Source: CAVRTM01 sp963696105
Lineage (GTDB): Bacteria > Actinomycetota > Actinomycetes > Actinomycetales > Dermatophilaceae
Length of the DNA: 64,000 nucleotides
NCBI GenBank assembly: GCA_963696105.1
Contig: CAVOIP010000005.1
Location: 806,001 to 870,000, forward strand
Reading direction: 5' to 3'
Under the pieces are notes generated by a model. It was not told the DNA's origin, made no database searches, and saw only the letters and a program-made list of their open reading frames with translations. Positions 34,457-43,675 of this stretch are shown one piece after another. Each line of letters begins with the position of its first letter. The stretch's first letter is position 1. The position numbers and the translations under genes are program-made.

Positions 34457-35893
34457 TCAGGCGCCGTACACGTTGGGGTGGCGCCACACCCGCTCGAACG
34501 GCAGCCGCCACGCACGCGGGGCGATCAGCTGGTGGATCGCGTTGGGGCCCCACGACCCCTCCGGGTAGGGGCGGACCGGTGGCGGGTTCTCCAGCAGCGG
34601 GGTCGACAGCTCCCAGAGCCGCTCGATGCCCTCGGCGGAGGTGAACAGCGTGTGGTCGCCACGCATCGCATCACGGATCAGCCGCTCGTAGGCCTCGAGC
34701 GCGGACCCGGCCCAGCCGGTGTCCTGCATGGCGAACTGCATGCTCACCTTGTCCAGCTTCATCCCGGGCCCCGGGCGCTTGCCGTAGAACGACAGGGACA
34801 TGCGGGAGGAGTCGGCGAGGTCGAAGGTGAGGTGGTCGGGGCCGTTCTGGCCCACCCCGGACCCCGGCGGGAACATGCTGCGCGGCGGCTCCTTGAACGC
34901 GATCGAGATGATCCGCGCCCCCTCGGCGAGCCGCTTGCCGGTGCGCAGGTAGAACGGCACCCCCGCCCAGCGCCAGTTGTCGATCTCGCACTTGAGCGCG
35001 ATGAACGTCTCGGTCTCGGACTCGGCTGCGACGCCGTCGATCTCGCGGTAGCCGACGTACTGGCCCCGGACGACGTCGGCCGGCTCGATCGGCTTCATCG
35101 AGCGGAAGACCTTGTTCTTCTCCTCGCTGATCGCGCGCGGCTCAAGCGCGGTGGGCGGCTCCATGGCCATGAACGCCAGGACCTGGAACAGGTGGGTGAC
35201 CACCATGTCCCGGTAGGCGCCGGTGCCCTCGTAGAACTCGGCGCGGGTGCTGAGCCCGAGCACCTCCGGTACGTCGATCTGCACGTGGTCGATGTGGCTG
35301 CGGTGCCAGATCGGCTCGAACAGGCCGTTCGCGAAGCGGAAGGCGAGGATGTTCTGCGCCGCCTCCTTGCCGAGGAAGTGGTCGATGCGGAAGATCTGCT
35401 GCTCGTCGAAGACCTCGTGCAGGGCGGCGTTCAGCTTCTGCGCCGACGCGAGGTCGGTGCCGAACGGCTTCTCCATGACGATCCGGCTGCGCTCGACCAG
35501 CTTCGCCTCCTCGATCAGGTGCACGACCGCCAGCGCCGCCTTCGGCGGCACGCTGAGGTAGTGCAGGCGTCGCGGCTCACCGTCGAGCTCGGCCTCGGCC
35601 TCCTCGACCGCCGTCCGCAGCGCGGCCACGCCGCCGCTGCCGGGCACGTACCGCAGCATGGAGGCGAACGCGTCCCACTGGTCGTCGGTCAGCGGGCGGT
35701 CGCTGAACTCCCGGACGGCGTCGCGGGTGAACGCGGTGAACGACTCCCGGTCGTACTCCTCCAGCGAGGTGCCGACGATGCGTCCCGGCGGCAGCAGCCC
35801 CGCCTGCAACAGGTGCAGCAGGCCCGGCAGCAGCTTGCGCCTCGCCAGGTCGCCGGTGGCGCCGAACATCACGATCACGTGCGGTTCGTCCAT
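34457..35893 (-). CDS. zwf: Glucose-6-phosphate dehydrogenase
   Basis: 478 residues. Oxidises glucose-6-phosphate to 6-phosphogluconolactone with NAD(P)+. Dinucleotide motif MFGATGDLARRKLLPGL (GATGDLA at 11-17), VMEKPFGTDL (141-145), and the active-site signature RIDHFLGKE (169-177; consensus RIDHYLGKE). ATG 35893 is taken where homology starts; the ribosome site is weak. The usual actinobacterial partners tal and opcA are absent, so this may be an isolated extra copy. Confidence 0.96.
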   Translation of the reverse strand: MDEPHVIVMFGATGDLARRKLLPGLLHLLQAGLLPPGRIVGTSLEEYDRESFTAFTRDAVREFSDRPLTDDQWDAFASMLRYVPGSGGVAALRTAVEEAEAELDGEPRRLHYLSVPPKAALAVVHLIEEAKLVERSRIVMEKPFGTDLASAQKLNAALHEVFDEQQIFRIDHFLGKEAAQNILAFRFANGLFEPIWHRSHIDHVQIDVPEVLGLSTRAEFYEGTGAYRDMVVTHLFQVLAFMAMEPPTALEPRAISEEKNKVFRSMKPIEPADVVRGQYVGYREIDGVAAESETETFIALKCEIDNWRWAGVPFYLRTGKRLAEGARIISIAFKEPPRSMFPPGSGVGQNGPDHLTFDLADSSRMSLSFYGKRPGPGMKLDKVSMQFAMQDTGWAGSALEAYERLIRDAMRGDHTLFTSAEGIERLWELSTPLLENPPPVRPYPEGSWGPNAIHQLIAPRAWRLPFERVWRHPNVYGA

Positions 35894-35961
35894 GAGGCGC
35901 AGCGTAGGCGTGCCGCGGGGCCAGCGAAAGGGCGTCGGGGCTGCGTACACGCCCGGCCCGC

Positions 35962-36007
35962 GGCCGGCCGCACGGCAGACCCGTGGCCGGCCGCACGGCA
36001 GACCCGT
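35962..36007. repeat. Two tandem copies of a 23-bp unit
   Basis: Two consecutive identical 23-bp units beginning GGCCGGCCGCACGGCAGACC (35962-35984, 35985-36007), with a partial third (GGCCGGG). They lie between zwf and the terminator of the secreted-protein gene. Confidence 0.8.
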
Positions 36008-36032
36008 GGCCGGGCGCGACCACGCCCGGCCA
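36007..36032 (-). terminator. Terminator after the secreted-protein gene
   Basis: TGGCCGGGCG / CGCCCGGCCA, a 10-bp perfect stem with a 6-nt loop, 13 nt beyond the stop at 36045. Confidence 0.65.
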
Positions 36033-36044
36033 GGGGTCCAGGTG

Positions 36045-37265
36045 CTACTTCAAGGACCAGCTGAAGTGGGTCCGGACGCTCCGGCTCGCGGTCGAGCCGG
36101 ACGGGTTGTTCACGACCCCTGCGGCCACCGCACCCTTGGCCGAGGAGCTCCTCCCGTGCCAGCTGGCGCCGTACCCCTTGTAGGTCCCCTGGGCCCGCGC
36201 GGTCCACACGGGGCCGATGCTGGAGGGGCAGATGGTGCCGGAGTAGGCGATGTTCGCACCGGTCTTCGGGTCCTGCACCCCCGCCGTCCACGTCCCGCAG
36301 CGGCCGACCGACTCGGTGGTGTAGGGGTCGAAGTCGGCCCACATGGTGCCCTTGCCGCTGTTCCCGGCGCCACCGCTGCCGTAGACCACGTAGACGTTCG
36401 CCGACGTGAGCGCGGACCAGAAGGAGTCGTAGGCGGCGGACACCTTCATCTTGTGCGACAGGTACCACTGCCCGTTCCTGGCGTAGTCGAGGTAGCGGAC
36501 GTCGCACGCGTGGCTGTACTGGTCGCGGTTGTAGTAGATGTCGGCGCAGGCGGAGTCGTACGGCGTGGGTGCACCACCCGTCTTGACGATGCTGGGCGCG
36601 ACCAGAGCCGGCATCGTCCGGGTGACCGGACGGGCGCCCGAGCCGTTCGCGCTGACCGCGCCGTTCGCGCCGCCCGAGACGCTGGGTGCGGCCACGTCGC
36701 TCGGTGCGGCCACGCGGCTCGGTGCTGCCACGTCGCGCGTCGGGGCCGTTGCGGACAGGACGGCCAGCGCGCCCTGCTTCGTCGGCACCGAGGCCGGGTC
36801 CATGTCGCCGAACTCCGCCACCGCCTGCTCGTACGGGATGCCGGCGGCCATCGCCTCGACGACGACGGAGCGGCCGCTGGCGGCGTAGGCCTGCGCCTTC
36901 GCCACGGGGTCGACCCCGAGCGCCTTGTCGTCCGGGGTCTGGATGGACAGTTCGGCCGATCCCGTTCTGCCGTCGGGCGACTGCGTTTCCGTGAGCACCG
37001 CGGTGGACCCTTCGGGCCCGGAGACGGTGAGCCGCTGACCGGACCGCCCCGCCAGCGTGGCGCGCGCATAACCGTTGCCGGCGCGTCGCCGGGTCAGCAT
37101 GCCGTCCGCGAGTGCCGTCCGCGCCTGCCCGCCCAGGTGCAGCACGGTGACCCTCGGCACCGGCGCGGGCGGTGCCGCCGACGAGGTCGTGGCCATGCCG
37201 AGGACGGGCGCTGCGGAAGCGAGCAGCCCGGTGAGAGTGATCAGAAGTCGACGGTGTCGATACAT
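36045..37265 (-). CDS. Secreted protein of unknown function
   Basis: 406 residues; ATG 37265 after AAGGGGGAACGTG. Signal peptide about 1-31. The N-terminal half has a QARTALADGMLTRRRAGNGYARATLAG region, then a low-complexity Ala/Val/Pro/Ser stretch with a repeated module (RDVAAPSRVAAPSDVAAPS, residues ~183-200). The C-terminal ~180 residues have four or more Cys and aromatic-rich strands (SACADIYYNRDQYSHACDVRYLDYARNGQWYLSHKM; YVVYGSGGAGNSGKG), probably a disulfide-bonded beta domain. No family recognised. Confidence 0.65.
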   Translation of the reverse strand: MYRHRRLLITLTGLLASAAPVLGMATTSSAAPPAPVPRVTVLHLGGQARTALADGMLTRRRAGNGYARATLAGRSGQRLTVSGPEGSTAVLTETQSPDGRTGSAELSIQTPDDKALGVDPVAKAQAYAASGRSVVVEAMAAGIPYEQAVAEFGDMDPASVPTKQGALAVLSATAPTRDVAAPSRVAAPSDVAAPSVSGGANGAVSANGSGARPVTRTMPALVAPSIVKTGGAPTPYDSACADIYYNRDQYSHACDVRYLDYARNGQWYLSHKMKVSAAYDSFWSALTSANVYVVYGSGGAGNSGKGTMWADFDPYTTESVGRCGTWTAGVQDPKTGANIAYSGTICPSSIGPVWTARAQGTYKGYGASWHGRSSSAKGAVAAGVVNNPSGSTASRSVRTHFSWSLK

Positions 37266-37268
37266 CAC

Positions 37269-37637
37269 GTTCCCCCTTGTTCCCCTGTCCCGGGCCGATG
37301 CCCGGGCCCCGATCGGAGTGTGGGCCGCTCTGACCGCCGCGCACTACATCGTTGGGGTGAGCGCGGGATGCCTTCGTTTGGCTGCAGTCCGTCCTTGTCG
37401 TTGCCGTTTCACCGAACTCAGCCCTTCCGGCCGCCGCTGAGGTGCCTTCAGTGCGGTCCAGCCCAGTGCGCCGGTGACCTGGGTGCCCTGATCTGCAACG
37501 GCCGCAACGGGTTTCCCGCTCGGCGGCCGCGGCGGCCCGCGCCCGGGCCGTCGCGCGCCGGCGGACGTGGGGCACGCGGATGGCCGGTTCCGGGGCGTCG
37601 GCGCGGGTCTACCCTGACTGACAGGAGGCGGGTCGAG
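37269..37637. other. 369-nt divergent intergenic region
   Basis: It holds the leaders of the secreted-protein gene and the BTAD regulator. One hairpin (CCCGGGC-CGAT-GCCCGGG, 37289-37306) lies in the leftward leader, and AGGAGGCGGG is the ribosome site of the regulator. No clear promoter or reading frame with family likeness was found. Confidence 0.5.
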
Positions 37638-40600
37638 ATGCCGTTGCAGATCTCACTGCTGGGAGCGCAGTCGATCGCCGACGACACGAGCGGAATCGTC
37701 CGCACCCGGTCCGCACGGACGATGGCGCTCGTCGGGTTCCTCGTGCTGCACGCCGGAGTGCCGCAGACGCGCCAGCGCCTCGCGGGGCTGTTCTGGCCGG
37801 ACTCGACGGACGCCCAGGCCCTGACCAACCTGCGCAGGGAGCTGCACCATCTGCGCCGGACGCTGGGCGACGACCCGTGCCTCGAGGTCACCGCCAAGGA
37901 CCTGTGCTGGCGCGACGGCGACACCGCCCGGGTCGACGTGCGCACGTTCGAGAGGGAGGGCTGTGCCGCCCTCGCTGCGACTGACGCCGAGATGGCCCTC
38001 GACCGTGGCGGCGCCGCCCTCGCGGCCTACGGGGGTGAGCTGCTCCCCGGCCTGTACGACGACTGGCTGCTCGACGCCCGCTCCGAGCTGCAGGACCGGT
38101 GCGTCGCCCTGTGCGCCCTCGTCTGCGACATCCGGTGCCGGCGGGGCGAGCTGGCCGGCGCGCTCGAGGTCGCCCGGCGCCGCGTGCGGCTCGCGCCGCT
38201 GGAGGAGGCGGGCTACCGCGCCCTGATGGCGGTCCAGGCCGACCTCGGCGACCGCGCCGGGGCGGTGAGCACCTATCACCGGTGCGCCTCCGTCCTGGAG
38301 CGTGAGCTGGGCGTGGTGCCGGACGAGGCCACGCGCGCGACGCTGCAGCGGGTCATGGGCCGGCGCCAGGCGACCGGCGGGGGACGGTCGAACGGCTCCG
38401 GTCCCGGACGCCCGGGGCCGGACTCCGGTGCGCTGGTCGGGCGCAGCGGGGAGGGCGCACTGCTGTCCGAGACGTGGCGGGCCGCCGCGGCCGGGCGCCC
38501 GGGGGCGGTCGTCGTCCGCGGCGCTGCAGGTGTGGGGAAGACCCGCCTCGTGGCCGAGCTCGGCCGGCTGGCTCGACAGTCCGGCGCCCTGGTCGCCGAG
38601 AGCCAGTGCTTCGGCACGGCCGGGCGGCTCGCGCTCTCCCCCGTGGCGGACTGGCTGCGCCACCCCGGGGTACAGTCCGCCACCGCGTCCCTGGAGCCGG
38701 TGTGGCGCCGCGAGGTCGAGCGGCTGGTCCCGGCGGGCAGCGGGACAGCGCGCGCGGCGTCCGGGACACGGGCCATGGTCGACGCCTGGCAGCGACACCG
38801 CTTCCTCGAGGGGCTGGCGCGGGCCTTCCTCGGCGTCGGCCGTCCGACGCTGCTGGTCCTGGAGAACCTGCAGTGGTGCGACCAGGAGACGCTGGCATTC
38901 CTGGCTTTCCTCCTCGGCCTTGCCCCGGGCGCCCCGGTCCTGCTGGCCGCCACGTTGCGCGTCGACGACGGTGAGGACGACCCGGTACTGGCGCAGTGGC
39001 TCGTGCGGATGCGGGCCACGGGCAGGCTCACCGAGGTGCCGCTGGCGCCACTTGAGACTGCCGACACCGCACGTCTGGCCGAGTCGATCCGCGGCGCCCC
39101 GCTCCTCGACGGCGACCGCATCCTGCTGCAGGCCGCGACGGGCGGCTTCCCGCTGCACGTCGTCGAGGCCATGCGGACCGCCGAGGGCTCCGGTCGCGCA
39201 CCGCTGCCGGCCGGCGACCTCGAGGCCGTGCTGCGCCGACGGCTCGAGCAGGTGGGCACGACCGCTCGTGAGCTGGCCGGCCTGGCCGCGGCGGTGGGGC
39301 GCGACTTCGACCTCGACCTGCTGGTGGAGGCCAGCGACCTCGACGCGGACAGCGTCGTGCACGCCGTCGACGAGCTGTGGCGGCTGCGGATCGTGCACGA
39401 GTGCGGCGACGGCTACGACTTCTCCCACGACCTGCTCCGGGCGGCGGCGTACGAGCGGGTCAGCCCACCGAGGCGGTGGCTGCTGCACCGACGCCTCGCC
39501 CAGGGGCTGGAGCTGCTGCATGCCGACGACACCGGACCTGTGTCGGCCCAGCTGGCGGAGCAGTACGCCCGCGGCGGACGGCCCGAACGTGCCGTCGCGT
39601 ACTACCGCCGCGCTGCCGATGTCGCGTCGGGCGTCTTCGCCCACGCCGACGCGATCCGGCTGCACTCCGCGGCGCTGGCCATCGTGCTGGCGCGAGCCCC
39701 GGGGCGCGACCGCGACCGGCAGGAGCTCGACGTCCTCGAGGCGATGGCGGCGCCGCTCAACGCCCGGCACGGCTACTCCTCCCCCCGGCTGCAGGCGGTG
39801 CTCGAGCGCTCGGTCGAGCTGGCAGAGTCCCTGGGCCGCGACGACTCCCTGCTCAGCGGCCTCGTCGGGTTGTGGGCCTCCCGGTTCGTCCAGGGGCACA
39901 TCGCCGACTCCCACCGCACCGCGGTCCGGGCCCTGCGCCTCGTGCACCCGGGGTCCGACCTCGGCGGCGCGGCCCACTTCGCGTGTGCCGGTTCGGCCAT
40001 CGGGCTCGGGATGCCGGCGGACGCGCTGCACCACTTCGACACGGCCGCGCGCCTGGCGACCGACGCGTCGCTCAGCGTCGGCACCCGCCCCGACATCCAC
40101 GGTCAGGCCTGGTCGGCACACGCCCACTGGCTGCTCGGCGACGACGCAATGGCCCTGTCCAGCTGCGAGGACGCCGTCGCCGCAGCCCGCTCCATCGACC
40201 ATCCCTACAGCCTGGCGGTGGCACTGGCGTACGCCGGCATCACCCACCAGCTGCTTGGCGACCGGAACGCCCTCGCGAGCGTGGTCACCGAGCTGCGGAA
40301 CCTCTGTGACCGCTACGGATTCGCCTACTACTGCGAGTGGGCGCTCGTCCTGCAGGGCTGGCTCCAGGAGGGCGAGAAGGGGATCACCCTGATGCAGCTG
40401 GGTATCGGACGCCTGCGCTCGGAGGGGTCGTTCGCGCGGATGCCGTACTGGCTCTCCCTGCTGGCGGACCGGCTGGGCCGCACCGGCCAGCGGCAGAGGG
40501 CCCGGTCCATCCTCGACGCCGCGGCCGCCAGCGCAGAGGCCCACTCCGACGTGTGGTGGCTGCCGGAGGTCCAGCGCCAGCGCGCCATGTACGACGACCA

Positions 40601-40745
40601 CGAGGCCGACGTCGTCCCACGGCTCTGGGCGGCCGCCGACCTGGCGTCCCGCCACGGCAGCATCGCGCTGCTCCGGCGCTGCGAGCACGACCTGGCGGTG
40701 CACGGCGTTCGGCCGCCCGCGCAGCCCGAACGCCTGGCGCGGTGA
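37638..40745 (+). CDS. BTAD/AAA-domain transcriptional regulator (AfsR/SARP-LAL hybrid)
   Basis: 1035 residues, ATG 37638 after AGGAGG. N-terminal winged-helix part (residues 1-90; MALVGFLVLHAGVPQTRQRLAGLFWPDST), bacterial transcriptional activation domain (about 95-240; AYGGELLPGLYDDWLLDAR, ERELGVVPDEATRA), an ATPase with Walker A VVRGAAGVGKTRLVAEL (G295-T302) and LVLENLQWCD as Walker B, then TPR-like helices (~620-1020). Such proteins activate neighbouring genes on ligand binding. The FAD oxidoreductase 85 nt downstream is the likely target or operon partner. Confidence 0.92.
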   Translation: MPLQISLLGAQSIADDTSGIVRTRSARTMALVGFLVLHAGVPQTRQRLAGLFWPDSTDAQALTNLRRELHHLRRTLGDDPCLEVTAKDLCWRDGDTARVDVRTFEREGCAALAATDAEMALDRGGAALAAYGGELLPGLYDDWLLDARSELQDRCVALCALVCDIRCRRGELAGALEVARRRVRLAPLEEAGYRALMAVQADLGDRAGAVSTYHRCASVLERELGVVPDEATRATLQRVMGRRQATGGGRSNGSGPGRPGPDSGALVGRSGEGALLSETWRAAAAGRPGAVVVRGAAGVGKTRLVAELGRLARQSGALVAESQCFGTAGRLALSPVADWLRHPGVQSATASLEPVWRREVERLVPAGSGTARAASGTRAMVDAWQRHRFLEGLARAFLGVGRPTLLVLENLQWCDQETLAFLAFLLGLAPGAPVLLAATLRVDDGEDDPVLAQWLVRMRATGRLTEVPLAPLETADTARLAESIRGAPLLDGDRILLQAATGGFPLHVVEAMRTAEGSGRAPLPAGDLEAVLRRRLEQVGTTARELAGLAAAVGRDFDLDLLVEASDLDADSVVHAVDELWRLRIVHECGDGYDFSHDLLRAAAYERVSPPRRWLLHRRLAQGLELLHADDTGPVSAQLAEQYARGGRPERAVAYYRRAADVASGVFAHADAIRLHSAALAIVLARAPGRDRDRQELDVLEAMAAPLNARHGYSSPRLQAVLERSVELAESLGRDDSLLSGLVGLWASRFVQGHIADSHRTAVRALRLVHPGSDLGGAAHFACAGSAIGLGMPADALHHFDTAARLATDASLSVGTRPDIHGQAWSAHAHWLLGDDAMALSSCEDAVAAARSIDHPYSLAVALAYAGITHQLLGDRNALASVVTELRNLCDRYGFAYYCEWALVLQGWLQEGEKGITLMQLGIGRLRSEGSFARMPYWLSLLADRLGRTGQRQRARSILDAAAASAEAHSDVWWLPEVQRQRAMYDDHEADVVPRLWAAADLASRHGSIALLRRCEHDLAVHGVRPPAQPERLAR

Positions 40746-40829
40746 GGGCCACGCGACACGAACGCCCCGCGAACGCCCCGGCTCCTAGCGTCGGGCCCGT
40801 CAGCACCCTTGGCCCGAAGGAGCACCACC

Positions 40830-42245
40830 ATGACCACCACATCAGCTGCGGTCGCCACCGCGCCGTACGACGAGCTGGCGGCCGCGCTGCGCGGCGACCT
40901 GATCACCCCCTCCGACCCGCACTACGACGAGGCCCGAGCGGTCTACAACGCCATGATCGACAAGCGCCCGGCGGCCATCGCCCAGTGTCGCGACGCCGCC
41001 GACGTCGTCGCCTGCGTGCGCTTCGGCCGCACCCACGACCTGGCCCTGGCGGTCCGCGGCGGATCGCACAACGCGGCCGGCCTCGGCGTGTGGGACGACG
41101 CGCTCGTGATCGACCTCTCGCTCATGCGCAGCGCCACCGTCGACCCCACCAACGGCACCGTGCGCGTCGACGGCGGGTGCACCTGGGGGGACGTGGACCA
41201 TGCCACGGTCGGCTTCGGGATGGCCACGCCCTCAGGCTTCATCGCCTCCACCGGCGTCGGCGGCCTGACGCTCGGTGGCGGCGTCGGCTACCTGTCCCGC
41301 CGGTTCGGGCTCACCGTCGACAACCTCCTCTCGGCCGACGTGGTCCTGGCCGACGGCTCGTTCGTCACGGCCAGCGAGAGCTCGCACAGCGACCTGTTCT
41401 GGGCGCTGCGCGGTGGCGGCGGCAACTTCGGTGTCGTCACGTCGTTCACCTTCCGCTGCCACGCGATCGGCGAGGCCGGCACGGTCATCGGTGGCCCGGT
41501 CCTCTACGACTTCGACGACACCGCCGCCGTGATGCGCTGGTACCGCGACCTGCTGCCCTCGCTGCCGGAGGAGCTGAGCGGGTGGCTGGGGCTGATCGTG
41601 ATCCCGCCTGCCCCACCATTCCCCGAGGAGCTGTGGGGACGCAAGGCCTGCGCCATCGTCTGGTGCTACACCGGTCCGCACGACCGGGCCGACGAGGTCC
41701 TCGAGCCGGTCAAGTCCTATGGCTCCCCGCTCGTGGTCGGTCTCCAGCCGATGCCGTTCACCATGTTGCAGAGCGCCTTCGACGCACTGTATCCCGCCGG
41801 GCTGCAGTGGTACTGGCGCTCGGACATGTTCGCGGGCATCTCCGACGCGGCGATCCAGATCCACCTCAAGTACGGCGCCCAGCTGCCGAGCGGCCACTCG
41901 ACCATGCACCTCTACCCGGTCGACGGCGCGGCCAGCCGCGTCCCTACGGACGCGACGGCGTTCCCGTACCGGGGCGGCGGCTGGGCCGGCGTGATCGTCG
42001 GCGTCGACCCGGACCCGCTCAACGCCCCCGCGATCTCGCAGTGGACCCGCGACTACTGGACCGAGCTGCACCCGACATCGGTGGGTGGCGCGTACGTCAA
42101 CTTCCTCATGGACGAGGGCGAGGACCGCGTCAAGGCGGCGTACGGCGGCAACTACGAGCGGCTCGCGCAGGTCAAGCGTCGCTACGACCCGGACAACACC
42201 TTCCACGTCAACCAGAACATCCGCCCCGCGAGCTCCGGCGCCTAG
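40830..42245 (+). CDS. FAD-linked oxidoreductase, berberine-bridge (BBE) type
   Basis: 471 residues; ATG 40830 after AAGGAG. FAD-binding PCMH domain: LALAVRGGSHNAAGLGVWDDALVIDLS, where His80 is the likely 8-alpha FAD-histidine, then GGLTLGGGVGYLSRRFGLTVDNLLSADVVLADG and LFWALRGGGGNFGVVTSF. The C-terminal BBE segment ends RRYDPDNTFHVNQNI. No bicovalent Cys is obvious. No signal peptide. Substrates of relatives are sugars or secondary metabolites. It follows the BTAD regulator directly. Confidence 0.92.
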   Translation: MTTTSAAVATAPYDELAAALRGDLITPSDPHYDEARAVYNAMIDKRPAAIAQCRDAADVVACVRFGRTHDLALAVRGGSHNAAGLGVWDDALVIDLSLMRSATVDPTNGTVRVDGGCTWGDVDHATVGFGMATPSGFIASTGVGGLTLGGGVGYLSRRFGLTVDNLLSADVVLADGSFVTASESSHSDLFWALRGGGGNFGVVTSFTFRCHAIGEAGTVIGGPVLYDFDDTAAVMRWYRDLLPSLPEELSGWLGLIVIPPAPPFPEELWGRKACAIVWCYTGPHDRADEVLEPVKSYGSPLVVGLQPMPFTMLQSAFDALYPAGLQWYWRSDMFAGISDAAIQIHLKYGAQLPSGHSTMHLYPVDGAASRVPTDATAFPYRGGGWAGVIVGVDPDPLNAPAISQWTRDYWTELHPTSVGGAYVNFLMDEGEDRVKAAYGGNYERLAQVKRRYDPDNTFHVNQNIRPASSGA

Positions 42246-42261
42246 CGGCGCAGCCCGTGCC

Positions 42262-42300
42262 ACGGCGCGCGTGTGGTCCTCCCCCGCCCGCGCGCGCCGT
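42262..42300. terminator. Bidirectional terminator between convergent genes
   Basis: ACGGCGCGCG (42262-42271) pairs perfectly with CGCGCGCCGT (42291-42300) over a 19-nt loop, between the oxidoreductase stop (42245) and the MFS stop (42319). Confidence 0.55.
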
Positions 42301-42318
42301 ACGGCGGGTGGCGGTGCG

Positions 42319-43675
42319 TCATGGTCGTGCCGGGCCGTGCCTCAGGACCGCGGTCCAGGAGGACTGGCCGAGAGCCGCTGCGCAGCAGGCGACGGCAGCG
42401 GCGCACACGGCGCCGGCGAAGGACCAGCTGATGCCCAGGTGGTCCACCAGCAGGCCCGCCGTGGCCGTACCGGCGGCTGCGCCGGTGGTGCTCGCCGTGG
42501 AGAGCCACGACTGGCGCCTCACTCACGCGGTGCGGATGGCTCAGCCGGTCGACCACGTTCTGCGAGATGATGAGGGTCGGAGCGATGGACAGTCCCGCGA
42601 CGAGGAGCGCGCACATCAGGGCCCACAACGGCGGCTTCTCGATGCGCAGCAGCAACGGCAGCGGCACCAGGCCGAGGGCGAAGCCGGCAAGCAGTCGCGG
42701 CAGGCGGCGATGCTCCTGCCACGGCGGCCGTCGCACACCGTAGAGCAGCCCACCGATGGCGCTTCCCCCGGCAATCGCCGTGAACAGCCAGCCCAGGTCG
42801 GCCGGCTGACCCAGGGCCCGGTTGGCCGTTGCCGCCAGGGAGGTGTCGATGTGCCCGAACCCGATGCTCATGGCCGCCGCGACCGCCAGCAGCGGCACCA
42901 TCCCCGCTGTCCGCCAGGTGGGCGGCGCATCGCCGCCGGAGGCGCCACGCTCGCCACCGCGCGGTCGCGCCCATGGGCGCCACCCCGGCCGGCTGACCGG
43001 GCGCGACCACGGTGCCCGCGGCCGTCGACCGCTCCTGCGTCCGGCCGACGCCCGCCCCGGCGATCGTCGCCTGCCCTGACCGCGCACCACGGGCGTGACG
43101 CTGTAGCCGATCCCGCCCCCCAGCAGCAGCGCTGCGGTGACGAGCAGTGGGACGGCGGCCGGCGTGCGGACCACGAACAGGGACAGCAACAACGGCCCGG
43201 CGACGAAGATGGTCTCCACCGCGACGGCGTCGAGCGCAAAGCCCGCCGGCCGCAGGTGGTCCTGGTCCAGCGCCCGTCTCCAGGTCTCGCGCATCGCGGG
43301 ACCGAACGGTGGAAAGGTCAGCCCGGCCGTGGCTGCGAGAGCGACCAGCAACGCCATCCCACGCTCGTCCACCACCGCCACGGCCAGCGCCGCCAGGGCG
43401 AGTGAGCTGGCCAGCGAGGTGCAGAGCACGACTCGGCCGTGCGGCTGTCGGTCGAGGGTCGATCCCCACCAGGGGCCGCCGACGGCCGTACCCACCGCGA
43501 AGGCACCGGTGACCAGGCCGGCGACGGAGTACGACCGGTGGACGGCCTGCACCAGCAGGAGCACGCCGAGCGGCGCCATGGACAGCGGCAGCCGCCCCAC
43601 CACCGTCGCCGTGAACGGCGCGAGCACCCCTCCTGAGCGAAGCGCCTGGGAGTAGCGGGTCCGTGGCCGCCCCAT
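42319..43675 (-). pseudogene. MFS transporter with a one-base frameshift near its end
   Basis: A 12-TM MFS protein whose main frame (43675 to ~42520) is normal through TM10 (MGRPRTRYSQ to NVVDRLSHPHRVSEA), then turns into non-membrane Arg/Gly sequence. The adjacent frame continues perfectly with SWLSTASTTGAAAGTATAGLLVDHLGISWSFAGAV, the expected last two helices, to a stop at 42319. One extra base around 42511-42520 (GGCGCC) explains this. There is also a long Arg-rich loop between TM6 and TM7. ATG 43675 overlaps the HAD stop (TGATG). It is the last gene of the frl-like operon. It is broken, or the base call is wrong. Confidence 0.75.

Noticed and set aside
37653..40703. A ~1000-codon open frame antisense to the BTAD regulator
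   Set aside because: Gln/Gly/Val/Arg-rich shadow sequence without any domain; the sense frame has clear BTAD and Walker motifs.
42500..42530. Programmed ribosomal frameshifting in the MFS gene
   Set aside because: No slippery heptamer or downstream pseudoknot seen; MFS proteins are not known to use it. An indel or base-call error is simpler.
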